From assembly GCA_013140875.1 (NCBI GenBank), contig JABFSB010000173.1:1-10473 (forward strand): a stretch of DNA of 10,473 nt. Reading direction: 5' to 3'. The DNA is from Acidobacteriota bacterium (GTDB lineage Bacteria; Acidobacteriota; Blastocatellia; Pyrinomonadales; Pyrinomonadaceae). Below the pieces are notes generated by a model. The model had not been told where the DNA came from and ran no database searches. It saw only the letters and a program-made list of their open reading frames with translations. This document shows positions 1-5,077 of the stretch, piece after piece. How positions within the stretch are numbered: the stretch's first letter is position 1; every line of letters begins with the position of its first letter. Made by a program: the position numbers and the translations under genes.

Positions 1-321
1 TTCATAGCCTTTTCGCATTACCAGCGTTATCGAATTGAGCCGGATCCGGCGTTTCGCGGGTGCCGCGGCCGTCTGATTCCCTTCGGCAAAATCGTAATCG
101 AACGAATATGTAAAATGACCCGCCGCAAGTTTTTTGCAGAGGTCGTCAGCGATGTGAAAGGTAAAGGCGTCGGCGTATTTGCCAAGGCTTTCGTCAACAT
201 AGCCCAGCATTTCGCCATCCGTTCCGTTCAAATATACCGGAACGTTTTCCGCCGGTTCACAACGCGTATTAAGGTCGCCCAGAACGTGACGGCGCGACAT
301 TGTAAGTGGCTGATTGCTCAT
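1..321 (-). CDS. Hypothetical protein, C-terminal part cut off by window edge
   Basis: An open frame of 107 codons runs leftwards from an ATG at 321 to the window edge with no stop, so the C-terminus is missing. I do not recognise the family. The visible protein is soluble-looking and mixed in charge, with no signal peptide, membrane segment or metal motif. It includes the stretch VPVYLNGTDGEMLGYVDESL and an acidic/aromatic patch (FTYSFDYDFAEG), followed by a basic segment AKRRIRLNSI. A second in-frame ATG at 300 could be the true start; neither has a Shine-Dalgarno sequence. It lies just downstream of the RRM gene on the same strand, but the terminator hairpin at 345-380 probably separates the two transcripts. 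The frame has codon usage like the neighbouring genes. Function cannot be stated. Confidence 0.6.
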   Translation of the reverse strand, partial: MSNQPLTMSRRHVLGDLNTRCEPAENVPVYLNGTDGEMLGYVDESLGKYADAFTFHIADDLCKKLAAGHFTYSFDYDFAEGNQTAAAPAKRRIRLNSITLVMRKGYE

Positions 322-344
322 GAGGATCGTATCGAACTAGATGA

Positions 345-380
345 AGAATGCCGGTGGAACCCTTGGCCCACCGGCATTCT
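345..380 (-). terminator. Terminator-like hairpin after the RRM gene
   Basis: A perfect 13-bp inverted repeat: AGAATGCCGGTGG (345-357) pairs with CCACCGGCATTCT (368-380) around a 10-base loop. It begins 12 bases after the RRM stop codon. The sequence after the stem on the minus strand is only mildly T-rich (TTCATCTAGTTC), so termination may be imperfect. The position between two same-strand genes fits a terminator or an mRNA 3'-end stabiliser. Confidence 0.7.
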
Positions 381-392
381 CGTTAAAACAAA

Positions 393-758
393 TTACCAGC
401 CTGACTTTCCGTAACCGCCGCGACCGCCGCCACCGCCGTAGCCGCCACCACCGCCACCGCGATTGCCACCGCCGCCGTAACCACCGCGACCACCGCCACC
501 GCCGCGATTTTCCTGCGGCTTGGCTTCGTTGACTTTCAGTTCACGGCCATCGACTTCTTTGCCGTTAAGCTGAGCAATGGCATTTTCACCCTCTTCCTTG
601 GTCGCCATTTCGACAAACGCGAATCCGCGCGAGCGGCCCGTTTCACGGTCTTCGATGATGTTCGACGATTCGACGGTGCCGATCGAACCGAACAGTTCGT
701 TAAGGTCCTGAGTCGAGGTATTAAAAGAAAGATTTCCTACGTACAATTTCATTGACAT
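393..758 (-). CDS. RNA-binding protein: single RRM domain with glycine-rich tail
   Basis: Predicted 121-residue cytoplasmic RNA-binding protein. The N-terminal 80 or so residues form one RRM: RNP2 is LYVGNL (residues 4-9) and RNP1 is RGFAFVEM, both with their RNA-stacking aromatics intact. The tail (from about residue 87) is almost entirely Gly with interspersed Arg, Tyr and Asn (GGYGGGGNRGGG type), ending GYGKSGW. This resembles the cold-induced Rbp proteins of cyanobacteria and other bacteria, and plant glycine-rich proteins. The family is linked to RNA chaperoning and cold response; that role is inferred here. I chose the ATG at 758 because AAAGGA lies 10 bases upstream; an ATG at 752 is also possible. 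An in-frame ATG at 827 would add 23 residues that do not look like protein and would swallow the SD. The gene is probably monocistronic. Confidence 0.93.
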   Translation of the reverse strand: MSMKLYVGNLSFNTSTQDLNELFGSIGTVESSNIIEDRETGRSRGFAFVEMATKEEGENAIAQLNGKEVDGRELKVNEAKPQENRGGGGGRGGYGGGGNRGGGGGGYGGGGGRGGYGKSGW

Positions 759-840
759 TATTACTTTTTCCTTTCCCGGATAGGCCGGGCCTGCTTGAGA
801 AGTTTCGAAAATATGCGGGCTTACCAAAAAAGGAAAAGGC
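759..840 (-). promoter_or_regulatory. Possible SD-occluding leader of the RRM gene
   Basis: The SD-containing segment AAAGGAAAA (minus strand, 774-766) is perfectly complementary over 9 bases to TTTTCCTTT located 54 bases upstream (837-829). Alternatively the leader can form a short hairpin, CCCGG (789-785) with CCGGG (779-775) around a 5-base loop, which leaves most of the SD free. The two states overlap around the start of the SD region, which is the layout of a simple structural switch. This is a pattern seen by eye, not a computed fold, and low-complexity A/T runs can pair by chance. Confidence 0.35.
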
Positions 841-1156
841 CGGCTTTCGGATACTCAAAAAAATCGTTGAGAGCTACTTCTACTACTGATAAAAGGCCTT
901 CTCTCGAACTTATCCAAAAACCGTTTAAGGCGAAGCGCGTCTTCAAAAGCGACGCGAGAGTAGGATGATAGGAATACACAGTGACACGTTATCGCCCAAA
1001 TAGCAACATAGAAATTCGAACCCTTGTATGTTTTGACAAATGAATAGTGCCTTAAGCCTTGAAAAGCCAGGCACTTAATATCAAGCGTATCGTCCAAACC
1101 GCGGTATTTTGATTCAAAATCGTTTCCGGCTTCAAAGCCGCGGAATCTCGCCGGTA
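841..1156. other. Noncoding stretch with several inverted repeats
   Basis: There is no convincing gene between the GHMP kinase stop and the RRM leader. Three inverted repeats cluster in its right-hand part. AGTGCCT (1046-1052) pairs with AGGCACT (1069-1075). ATTTTGA (1106-1112) pairs with TCAAAAT (1114-1120), one base apart. CGGCTT (1127-1132) pairs with AAGCCG (1135-1140). The last lies 17 bases past the kinase stop and may be a weak terminator for it, although no clean T-run follows. The RRM promoter must lie somewhere here or nearer the gene, but I see no strong -35/-10 pair on the minus strand. A 101-codon minus-strand frame here, starting GTG at 1160, was judged noncoding. Confidence 0.5.
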
Positions 1157-2164
1157 TCACATGACATTAACGACCAGCCCTTCGCTGCTGATGTTGTACG
1201 TCAGGACTTCGGCTCCGGGTTGCGATGTCAGGGCAGCCTCGACGCTGGTTTTGCGGCCCTTTTCGCAGTAAAACGCGATGCATCCGCCGCCGCCCGCGCC
1301 ACACACTTTGGCGGCGATGGCACCGCTTCGGAGGGCTACGTTGATCAGGTCGTCCATGTGGGGCGTGGTGATCATCGGCGAAAGGCGTTTTCGGTGCGGG
1401 AAGGCATGGGTCAGTATCTCGCCGACACGGGTCCAGTCGTTTTCGAGCAGGGCTGAACGAAGTTTCGTCGCATCGTCGCGGATGCCTTCGAAGATGTCGT
1501 AAAGCTCGCGGTCGCCGTCGATGTGGCGTTTGGTTATTTCCCAGTTATTCGTGCCCGAGTTTCGCGGCTCGCCGGTGTAAAGAACCACGACCCGGTCCTG
1601 AAGCGTTTTTAGGTCGATGTCCAGGGCTTCGCGGCGGATGCCGTCCGGTGCGAAATGGATCGAAGCCGCTCCGCCGTATTGCGCCGAATAATAATCCTGA
1701 AAGCCGGTCGGTACTTTTATCACCTGGCATTCGACATTGGCCGCGATCGGGATAAACCGGTCGGGCGTATAGCGGTCGCCGACGAGTTTGTTAAGAGCTC
1801 CGATACAGGCGATGTTGAGTGTCGATGACCCCGCAAGGCCGGCTCCCGCCGGTGCTTGCGAATCAGTGATCATGTTGAAACCAACCTCGGGCTTGAAGAA
1901 ATAGACGAGCTTTGAAAGCAGCTCAAGACGCGGTTCGTTTTTCAACTCGCCCATCTTATCCAGCGAGGTTTCGAACGCAACGCCGCGGTCCACCGATTCA
2001 AGCAGGATGACATCATCCCCACGCGTTTCTATGCGGCATTTGGCCAGCAGATCGACGGCGAAATTTACCGTGGAAGCCCCTTCATGAAAGAGAAAAAGCG
2101 GTGGAATATCGATGGTCCCGCCGGCCAGGTCGACCCGCGTCGGGGCAGAGGTTTCGATGATCAT
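1157..2164 (-). CDS. GHMP-superfamily sugar kinase (heptose-7-phosphate kinase-like)
   Basis: Predicted 335-residue cytoplasmic ATP-dependent kinase of a small metabolite. All three GHMP motifs are present: motif 1 APTRVDLAGGTIDI (residues 7-20), the ATP-binding glycine/serine loop PAGAGLAGSSTLNIA (105-119), and the C-terminal glycine loop KVCGAGGGGCIAFYC (286-300). The segment PTGFQDYYSAQYGG (152-165) resembles the region of HddA-type D-glycero-alpha-D-manno-heptose 7-phosphate kinases and related archaeal-type sugar kinases, so a sugar or sugar phosphate is the likely substrate. Galactokinase, mevalonate kinase and L-fucose kinase are less likely because their signature N-termini are absent. 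The substrate remains unproven, because no heptose-pathway genes are visible nearby. The start is the only ATG that keeps motif 1 intact; it has no SD. The gap to the upstream same-strand dedA-like gene is 91 bases and contains hairpins, so it may have its own promoter. Confidence 0.85.
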   Translation of the reverse strand: MIIETSAPTRVDLAGGTIDIPPLFLFHEGASTVNFAVDLLAKCRIETRGDDVILLESVDRGVAFETSLDKMGELKNEPRLELLSKLVYFFKPEVGFNMITDSQAPAGAGLAGSSTLNIACIGALNKLVGDRYTPDRFIPIAANVECQVIKVPTGFQDYYSAQYGGAASIHFAPDGIRREALDIDLKTLQDRVVVLYTGEPRNSGTNNWEITKRHIDGDRELYDIFEGIRDDATKLRSALLENDWTRVGEILTHAFPHRKRLSPMITTPHMDDLINVALRSGAIAAKVCGAGGGGCIAFYCEKGRKTSVEAALTSQPGAEVLTYNISSEGLVVNVM

Positions 2165-2223
2165 ATGGAGTTTCGAGCGGTATACAGATTAAAGGCTAAA
2201 TTCGGTGAGTGCAAATATCGATT

Positions 2224-2255
2224 GTTTCGGTCCGAAACGATCCCGCCCGAGGCGG
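2224..2255. promoter_or_regulatory. Two adjacent palindromes between dedA-like and GHMP kinase genes
   Basis: A 7-bp inverted repeat, GTTTCGG-T-CCGAAAC (2224-2238), lies about 60 bases before the kinase start codon. Next to it, CCGCC (2243-2247) pairs with GGCGG (2251-2255), directly after the dedA-like stop codon. Read on the minus strand they form tandem hairpins with no T-tract. They could slow or end dedA transcription, or the first could be an operator for the kinase gene. Further downstream a weak TTGCAC-17-TAATCT promoter-like pair can be read, with only half the consensus bases. Confidence 0.35.
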
Positions 2256-3005
2256 TTATTTTTTTGCGGCCTTTGAGGCTTCGGATTTTTTGATCTTCGG
2301 TTCTTCAGGTTCGTCCCGACTGGCGTCGCGGGTAAGGTGCAGCCGTTCGCTCAGGTCGTGAAATTTTCCCTGGGCTATCTCTTCGATGGCGTGCAGTTTT
2401 TCCTCGATCTTGTGGATCGTTTCCGGGCTGGCCTCTTCGACCTTTTCGGAGAGCCAGTATCGCTCAACTGCATAGATAATGATGACCGCGAAAAGAATGA
2501 CGAAAAACAATGCGATCCCGACCTGGCGGAAATCGCCGATTATCGAGGTGATCGCCCCGCTGAAAATGTAACCGGTTCCGCCGAGCAATAAAACCCAGAG
2601 CGAACAGCTGATCGCGTCCAATGCAAGAAACCGCAGAAACGGCATTTTCCCGATCCCGTAGAAAACGCACGTCGCGACGCGGATGCCATAGATAAATTTT
2701 GAAAAGACAAGAGCAAATTTTCCGAACTTGGCGATCAGCCGTTCGATGCGTGGCTGGGCCATTTGGTAGAACCGATAGTCTTTCGCGTTTTGATGGAAAA
2801 TCCGGCCGACCCCGTAACCGATGTGATCGCCCAGCATTCCGCCGAGCGTTCCGGCCACGAACAGTTGCAAAAAACTATAGTTGCCGAAAAAGCCCCGCTG
2901 GGCCATCGCACCCGACATCAAAAGTGTTATGTCGCCTTCGATCGTGCAAAGGGCAAAAACGGCGTAAATACCGTATTGCTCGATTATATGCGACAGTTGA
3001 TCCAT
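2256..3005 (-). CDS. DedA/VTT-domain family inner-membrane protein
   Basis: Predicted 249-residue polytopic inner-membrane protein of the DedA (SNARE-associated/VTT) family, whose members are implicated in lipid (undecaprenyl phosphate, phosphatidylethanolamine) flipping and envelope homeostasis. Recognisable family blocks in order are: IEGDITLLMSGAMAQRG in the first hydrophobic segment (about residues 22-38), GDHIGYGVGR (59-68), FSKFIYGIRVATCVFYGIGK (about 99-118), and two further hydrophobic helices to about residue 183. The family's usual F-x-R-F-x-P-G-x-R pattern appears as FSKFIYGIR, so the arginine is kept but the proline is replaced by tyrosine. An unusual charged tail follows (about 185-249): a probable coiled coil (EEASPETIHKIEEKLHAIEE) and then a Lys/Glu-rich end. 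The start has no SD; the next codons read MDQLSHIIEQYG, typical of DedA N-termini. It is transcribed divergently from the ROK gene. The substrate is unknown. Confidence 0.88.
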   Translation of the reverse strand: MDQLSHIIEQYGIYAVFALCTIEGDITLLMSGAMAQRGFFGNYSFLQLFVAGTLGGMLGDHIGYGVGRIFHQNAKDYRFYQMAQPRIERLIAKFGKFALVFSKFIYGIRVATCVFYGIGKMPFLRFLALDAISCSLWVLLLGGTGYIFSGAITSIIGDFRQVGIALFFVILFAVIIIYAVERYWLSEKVEEASPETIHKIEEKLHAIEEIAQGKFHDLSERLHLTRDASRDEPEEPKIKKSEASKAAKK

Positions 3006-3038
3006 AAACGCGGGCGGTCCACAGGTGAATCCGGATGG

Positions 3039-3062
3039 CCTTGAAAAGAGTAGCTTTCAAGG
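3039..3062. promoter_or_regulatory. 8-bp inverted repeat flanking the dedA -10 box
   Basis: CCTTGAAA (3039-3046) and TTTCAAGG (3055-3062) form a perfect inverted repeat with an 8-base spacer. The predicted -10 box of the leftward promoter (3047-3052) lies inside the spacer. A dyad in this position could be a repressor or activator site. No regulator is identified; the neighbouring ROK-family gene has no DNA-binding domain. Confidence 0.35.
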
Positions 3063-3075
3063 GCACCGCAGTCAA
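3047..3075 (-). promoter_or_regulatory. Candidate sigma70 promoter for the dedA-like gene
   Basis: On the minus strand, TTGACT (3075-3070) is followed after 17 bases by TACTCT (3052-3047). The -35 matches consensus in five of six positions and the -10 in three of six. Transcription would start near 3040, about 35 bases before the ATG at 3005. Confidence 0.45.
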
Positions 3076-3099
3076 ACTATTCGGGTTTTAGAGTAATGT

Positions 3100-3128
3100 T
3101 TGACAGTTCCACCGGCTGTGTCTAAAAT
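3100..3128 (+). promoter_or_regulatory. Strong sigma70-type promoter for the ROK gene
   Basis: A consensus TTGACA (3100-3105) lies 17 bases before TAAAAT (3123-3128), a five-of-six match to TATAAT. Transcription would begin near 3135, giving a short 5' leader of about 29 bases before the ATG at 3164. It is the best promoter match in the window. Confidence 0.75.
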
Positions 3129-3163
3129 CGCGTTAGTTTCGGAACCGCAAAACATTTTACAAA

Positions 3164-4084
3164 ATGGCGCAAACCCCAGGTCACGGTAAGAGAAGCCTTG
3201 GCATCGAAGTGTCCTCTTCAGTGCTTAACTCCGTTTGCCTTGACGAAGGCGGCACGATCGCAAAAACTTTTAGAAGAAATTTCAATGCGTCCGCCGGTAC
3301 GGTCGAACAAATGGATGCATTCATCGCCGAGATTAGAGGTGAGTTCAGCGGTATCGAATCGATCGGCGTCGCCGTTCCTGGCCTGATCAGCCGCGACACG
3401 CGCCGCGTCGCATTCTCCGCACATATACCCGAGCATTCCGAAGTGGATCTGGCAAAAGGCGTACACGAGGTCTCGGGCCTGCCAACGATCATCGAAAACG
3501 ACGCAAATGCGGCGGCTTATGGCGAGTTCCGTCTCGGAGCCGGCCGGGAGAGCAGGAATATCTTCTACGCAACGCTGGGTTCCGGCGTCGGCGGAGCGTT
3601 CATCTTTGACGGAGAAATATGGAGCGGGAAATCCGGATTCGCGGGTGAATTCGGCTACGTGGCGATCAACTCGGAAGGAATGCGGCTTGAGGACGTGGCC
3701 TCGTCGGCAAACATCGTGCGGCGCACACGCAGCAGGATGCTTCAGGACAGCACATCTTCCTTGAGCAGTTTGGAAGGCGAGATCGGCATAACCGACATCG
3801 TTGCCGCCGCCGGAACCGAGGACGATCTTGCCCAAATGATGCTCAGCCGGACCGGCGAATACGTCGGCACGGCGATCGCGAGTGTCATTAACCTGCTAAA
3901 TATTGAGACCATCGTCATCGGCGGCGAATTAATGGAAGCAGGACATCATGTCCTCGACGCAGTCGTCAGCCGTGCCCGGGAACTTTCCTTCGGTCCCTCA
4001 TTCGCCAGCACGCGAATAGTTTCGGGCACCCTGGGCCGCAATGCGGCCGCGGCCGGTGCGGCACTGATCGCGGCCGAAAATTAA
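3164..4084 (+). CDS. ROK-family protein, divergent (lacks zinc site and standard phosphate loop)
   Basis: Predicted 306-residue cytoplasmic protein of the ROK (repressor/ORF/kinase) branch of the actin-like ATPase fold. The length and lack of an N-terminal helix-turn-helix fit a sugar kinase rather than a repressor. Family features are GVAVPGLIS (68-76), the catalytic-Asp motif ENDANAAAYGE (111-121, D113), ATLGSGVGGAF (136-146) and VIGGELMEAG (251-260). Two hallmarks are changed. The N-terminal D-x-G-G-T phosphate loop reads GIEVSSS (13-19). The zinc-binding G-E-x-G-H plus C-x-C-G-x-x-G-C block reads GEFGY with no cysteines after it (161-185). It may therefore be a zinc-free kinase, or a sugar-binding protein that no longer phosphorylates. 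The substrate (glucose, N-acetyl sugars or other) cannot be told. It has its own promoter and no SD. It is separated from actA by 258 bases, so co-regulation with the act genes is not evident. Confidence 0.85.
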   Translation: MAQTPGHGKRSLGIEVSSSVLNSVCLDEGGTIAKTFRRNFNASAGTVEQMDAFIAEIRGEFSGIESIGVAVPGLISRDTRRVAFSAHIPEHSEVDLAKGVHEVSGLPTIIENDANAAAYGEFRLGAGRESRNIFYATLGSGVGGAFIFDGEIWSGKSGFAGEFGYVAINSEGMRLEDVASSANIVRRTRSRMLQDSTSSLSSLEGEIGITDIVAAAGTEDDLAQMMLSRTGEYVGTAIASVINLLNIETIVIGGELMEAGHHVLDAVVSRARELSFGPSFASTRIVSGTLGRNAAAAGAALIAAEN

Positions 4085-4342
4085 GAAGAAAATTGTCGGA
4101 TAGGTAATTTGGCTTATTAGTAAGGCTAATCGACCATCAGGTTGCGCCGCTTTCACGACAGGCATATTTTCTAACTAGAATTTGCGGATTCCAAAAGTTT
4201 TAGTAATATTGGTTGAACGTTTTACGGTTAGTTTTCTCAAGCAAAATAATTCGCAAATTCCCCCGGCTTTGGATTTTCAGTGGTCCGAGATTTCGCCGAG
4301 GTTTAGGTTTTCAATCCGCGGTACGCTTAGCGAGTCATAACG
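4085..4342 (+). promoter_or_regulatory. Intergenic region upstream of the act operon with candidate promoter
   Basis: This AT-richer gap should contain the act operon promoter. The best candidate I see is TTTACG (4221-4226), 18 bases, then AATAAT (4245-4250), matching four and five of six consensus bases. That would leave a leader of about 85 bases before actA. A perfect 9-bp inverted repeat, GAATTTGCG (4178-4186) and CGCAAATTC (4252-4260), brackets this promoter with a 65-base spacer. After the ROK stop only weak hairpins are visible (for example ATTAG/CTAAT near 4116-4130), with no clear terminator. Confidence 0.4.
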
Positions 4343-5002
4343 ATGGCACAATTTTTTAGTAAAAGTGCAAACAATATCGCCAGGATCTCGATGCTGATGG
4401 GTGTTGTTCTGGCCGGCGCCGCCTTTTTTGCCTATACGCAGCTTGCCCGTTCGTCTTATTTAACCGGCCGTTATCTGGAAAAGCAGCAGCCGGTCCAATT
4501 CAGCCATAAACACCATGTCGGCGACGACGGTGTAGATTGCCGCTACTGTCACTCTACAGTCGAAACGACCGCAACAGCCGGAATGCCGCCGACGCAGACG
4601 TGCATGAATTGCCATAGCCAGATCTGGTCGGACAGCCCGTATCTTGAACCGGTCCGGGCCAGCTACCGCGACAACAAACCGATCGAATGGGAGCGGGTGC
4701 ACGATCTGCCGGAATTTGCTTATTTCAATCACAGCATTCACGTGGCAAAAGGCGTTGGCTGCTCGACCTGCCATGGCCAGATCGACAATATGCCGGCCGT
4801 CTACCAGCAAAATACGCTGCAAATGGAATGGTGCCTGGCGTGCCACCGCGAGCCGGAGAAATTCATCCGTCCGAAATCGGAGATATATAACATGCAGTGG
4901 CAGGACGGCGATCTCGATGCGAAAGAGCGCCTGGACCTTAAGGCAAAATACAAGATCAGAAGCAAGGAGATGATGACCAGTTGTTCGGTCTGTCATCGGT
5001 AG
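4343..5002 (+). CDS. actA: Alternative complex III subunit ActA, membrane-anchored pentaheme cytochrome c
   Basis: Predicted 219-residue periplasmic multiheme cytochrome anchored by one N-terminal helix (about residues 14-36, uncleaved). Five C-x-x-C-H heme sites are visible: CRYCH (66-70), CMNCH (87-91), CSTCH (140-144), CLACH (164-168) and CSVCH (214-218). The last ends one residue before the C-terminus. Histidine-rich stretches FSHKHH (53-58) and FNHSIH (128-133) are probable distal heme ligands. Five hemes, the anchor and the order before actB match ActA of ACIII, which passes electrons from ActB's Fe-S chain to a soluble or oxidase-bound cytochrome. The related cytochrome c7/NapC-type proteins are less likely given the following genes. 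The ATG at 4343 has no SD but is the natural start for the anchor helix. It begins the operon; actB follows after 75 bases containing a palindromic repeat. Confidence 0.95.
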   Translation: MAQFFSKSANNIARISMLMGVVLAGAAFFAYTQLARSSYLTGRYLEKQQPVQFSHKHHVGDDGVDCRYCHSTVETTATAGMPPTQTCMNCHSQIWSDSPYLEPVRASYRDNKPIEWERVHDLPEFAYFNHSIHVAKGVGCSTCHGQIDNMPAVYQQNTLQMEWCLACHREPEKFIRPKSEIYNMQWQDGDLDAKERLDLKAKYKIRSKEMMTSCSVCHR

Positions 5003-5009
5003 AAGGTTG

Positions 5010-5067
5010 AGAGTTCAAACTTTAGTTTGCACTCCGGTGGAAGAAACACGCTGAAAGCGTGAACTCT
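5010..5067. repeat. REPIN-like palindromic doublet between actA and actB
   Basis: An 8-bp outer inverted repeat, AGAGTTCA (5010-5017) and TGAACTCT (5060-5067), encloses two small hairpins. These are CAAACT/AGTTTG (5016-5021 with 5024-5029) and CACGCT/AGCGTG (5047-5052 with 5056-5061). The left half and the reverse complement of the right half align as related words (AGAGTTCA, two variable bases, CTTT, then a variable arm). This is two inverted copies of one short palindromic unit, the architecture of REP doublets moved by RAYT transposases. It fills most of the 75-base gap and could also act as an mRNA processing or attenuation element. Confidence 0.6.
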
Positions 5068-5077
5068 GACAAGCAAA

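Noticed and set aside
115..414. Plus-strand 99-codon frame opposite the first gene
   Set aside because: It runs across the terminator hairpin and is opposite a frame with better codon use; no family resemblance.
341..532. Plus-strand frame encoding an Arg/His repeat protein
   Set aside because: It is the reverse reading of the glycine-rich tail of the RRM gene; repetitive codons give an artificial repeat.
393..532. Glycine-rich triplet repeats considered as a DNA repeat element
   Set aside because: The repetition follows from GGN codons of the RRM protein tail and stays in frame, so it is coding low complexity.
855..1160. Minus-strand 101-codon frame starting with GTG and overlapping the GHMP kinase stop by four bases
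   Set aside because: The overlap looks like translational coupling, but the predicted protein is Phe/Ser/Arg-rich with no recognisable family, its third codon positions are less GC-rich than its neighbours, and it spans several inverted repeats. A decayed gene cannot be excluded.
4085..4342. tRNA or known small RNA in the gap before actA
   Set aside because: No cloverleaf, T-loop consensus (GGTTCRANNCC) or strong terminator was found on either strand by eye.
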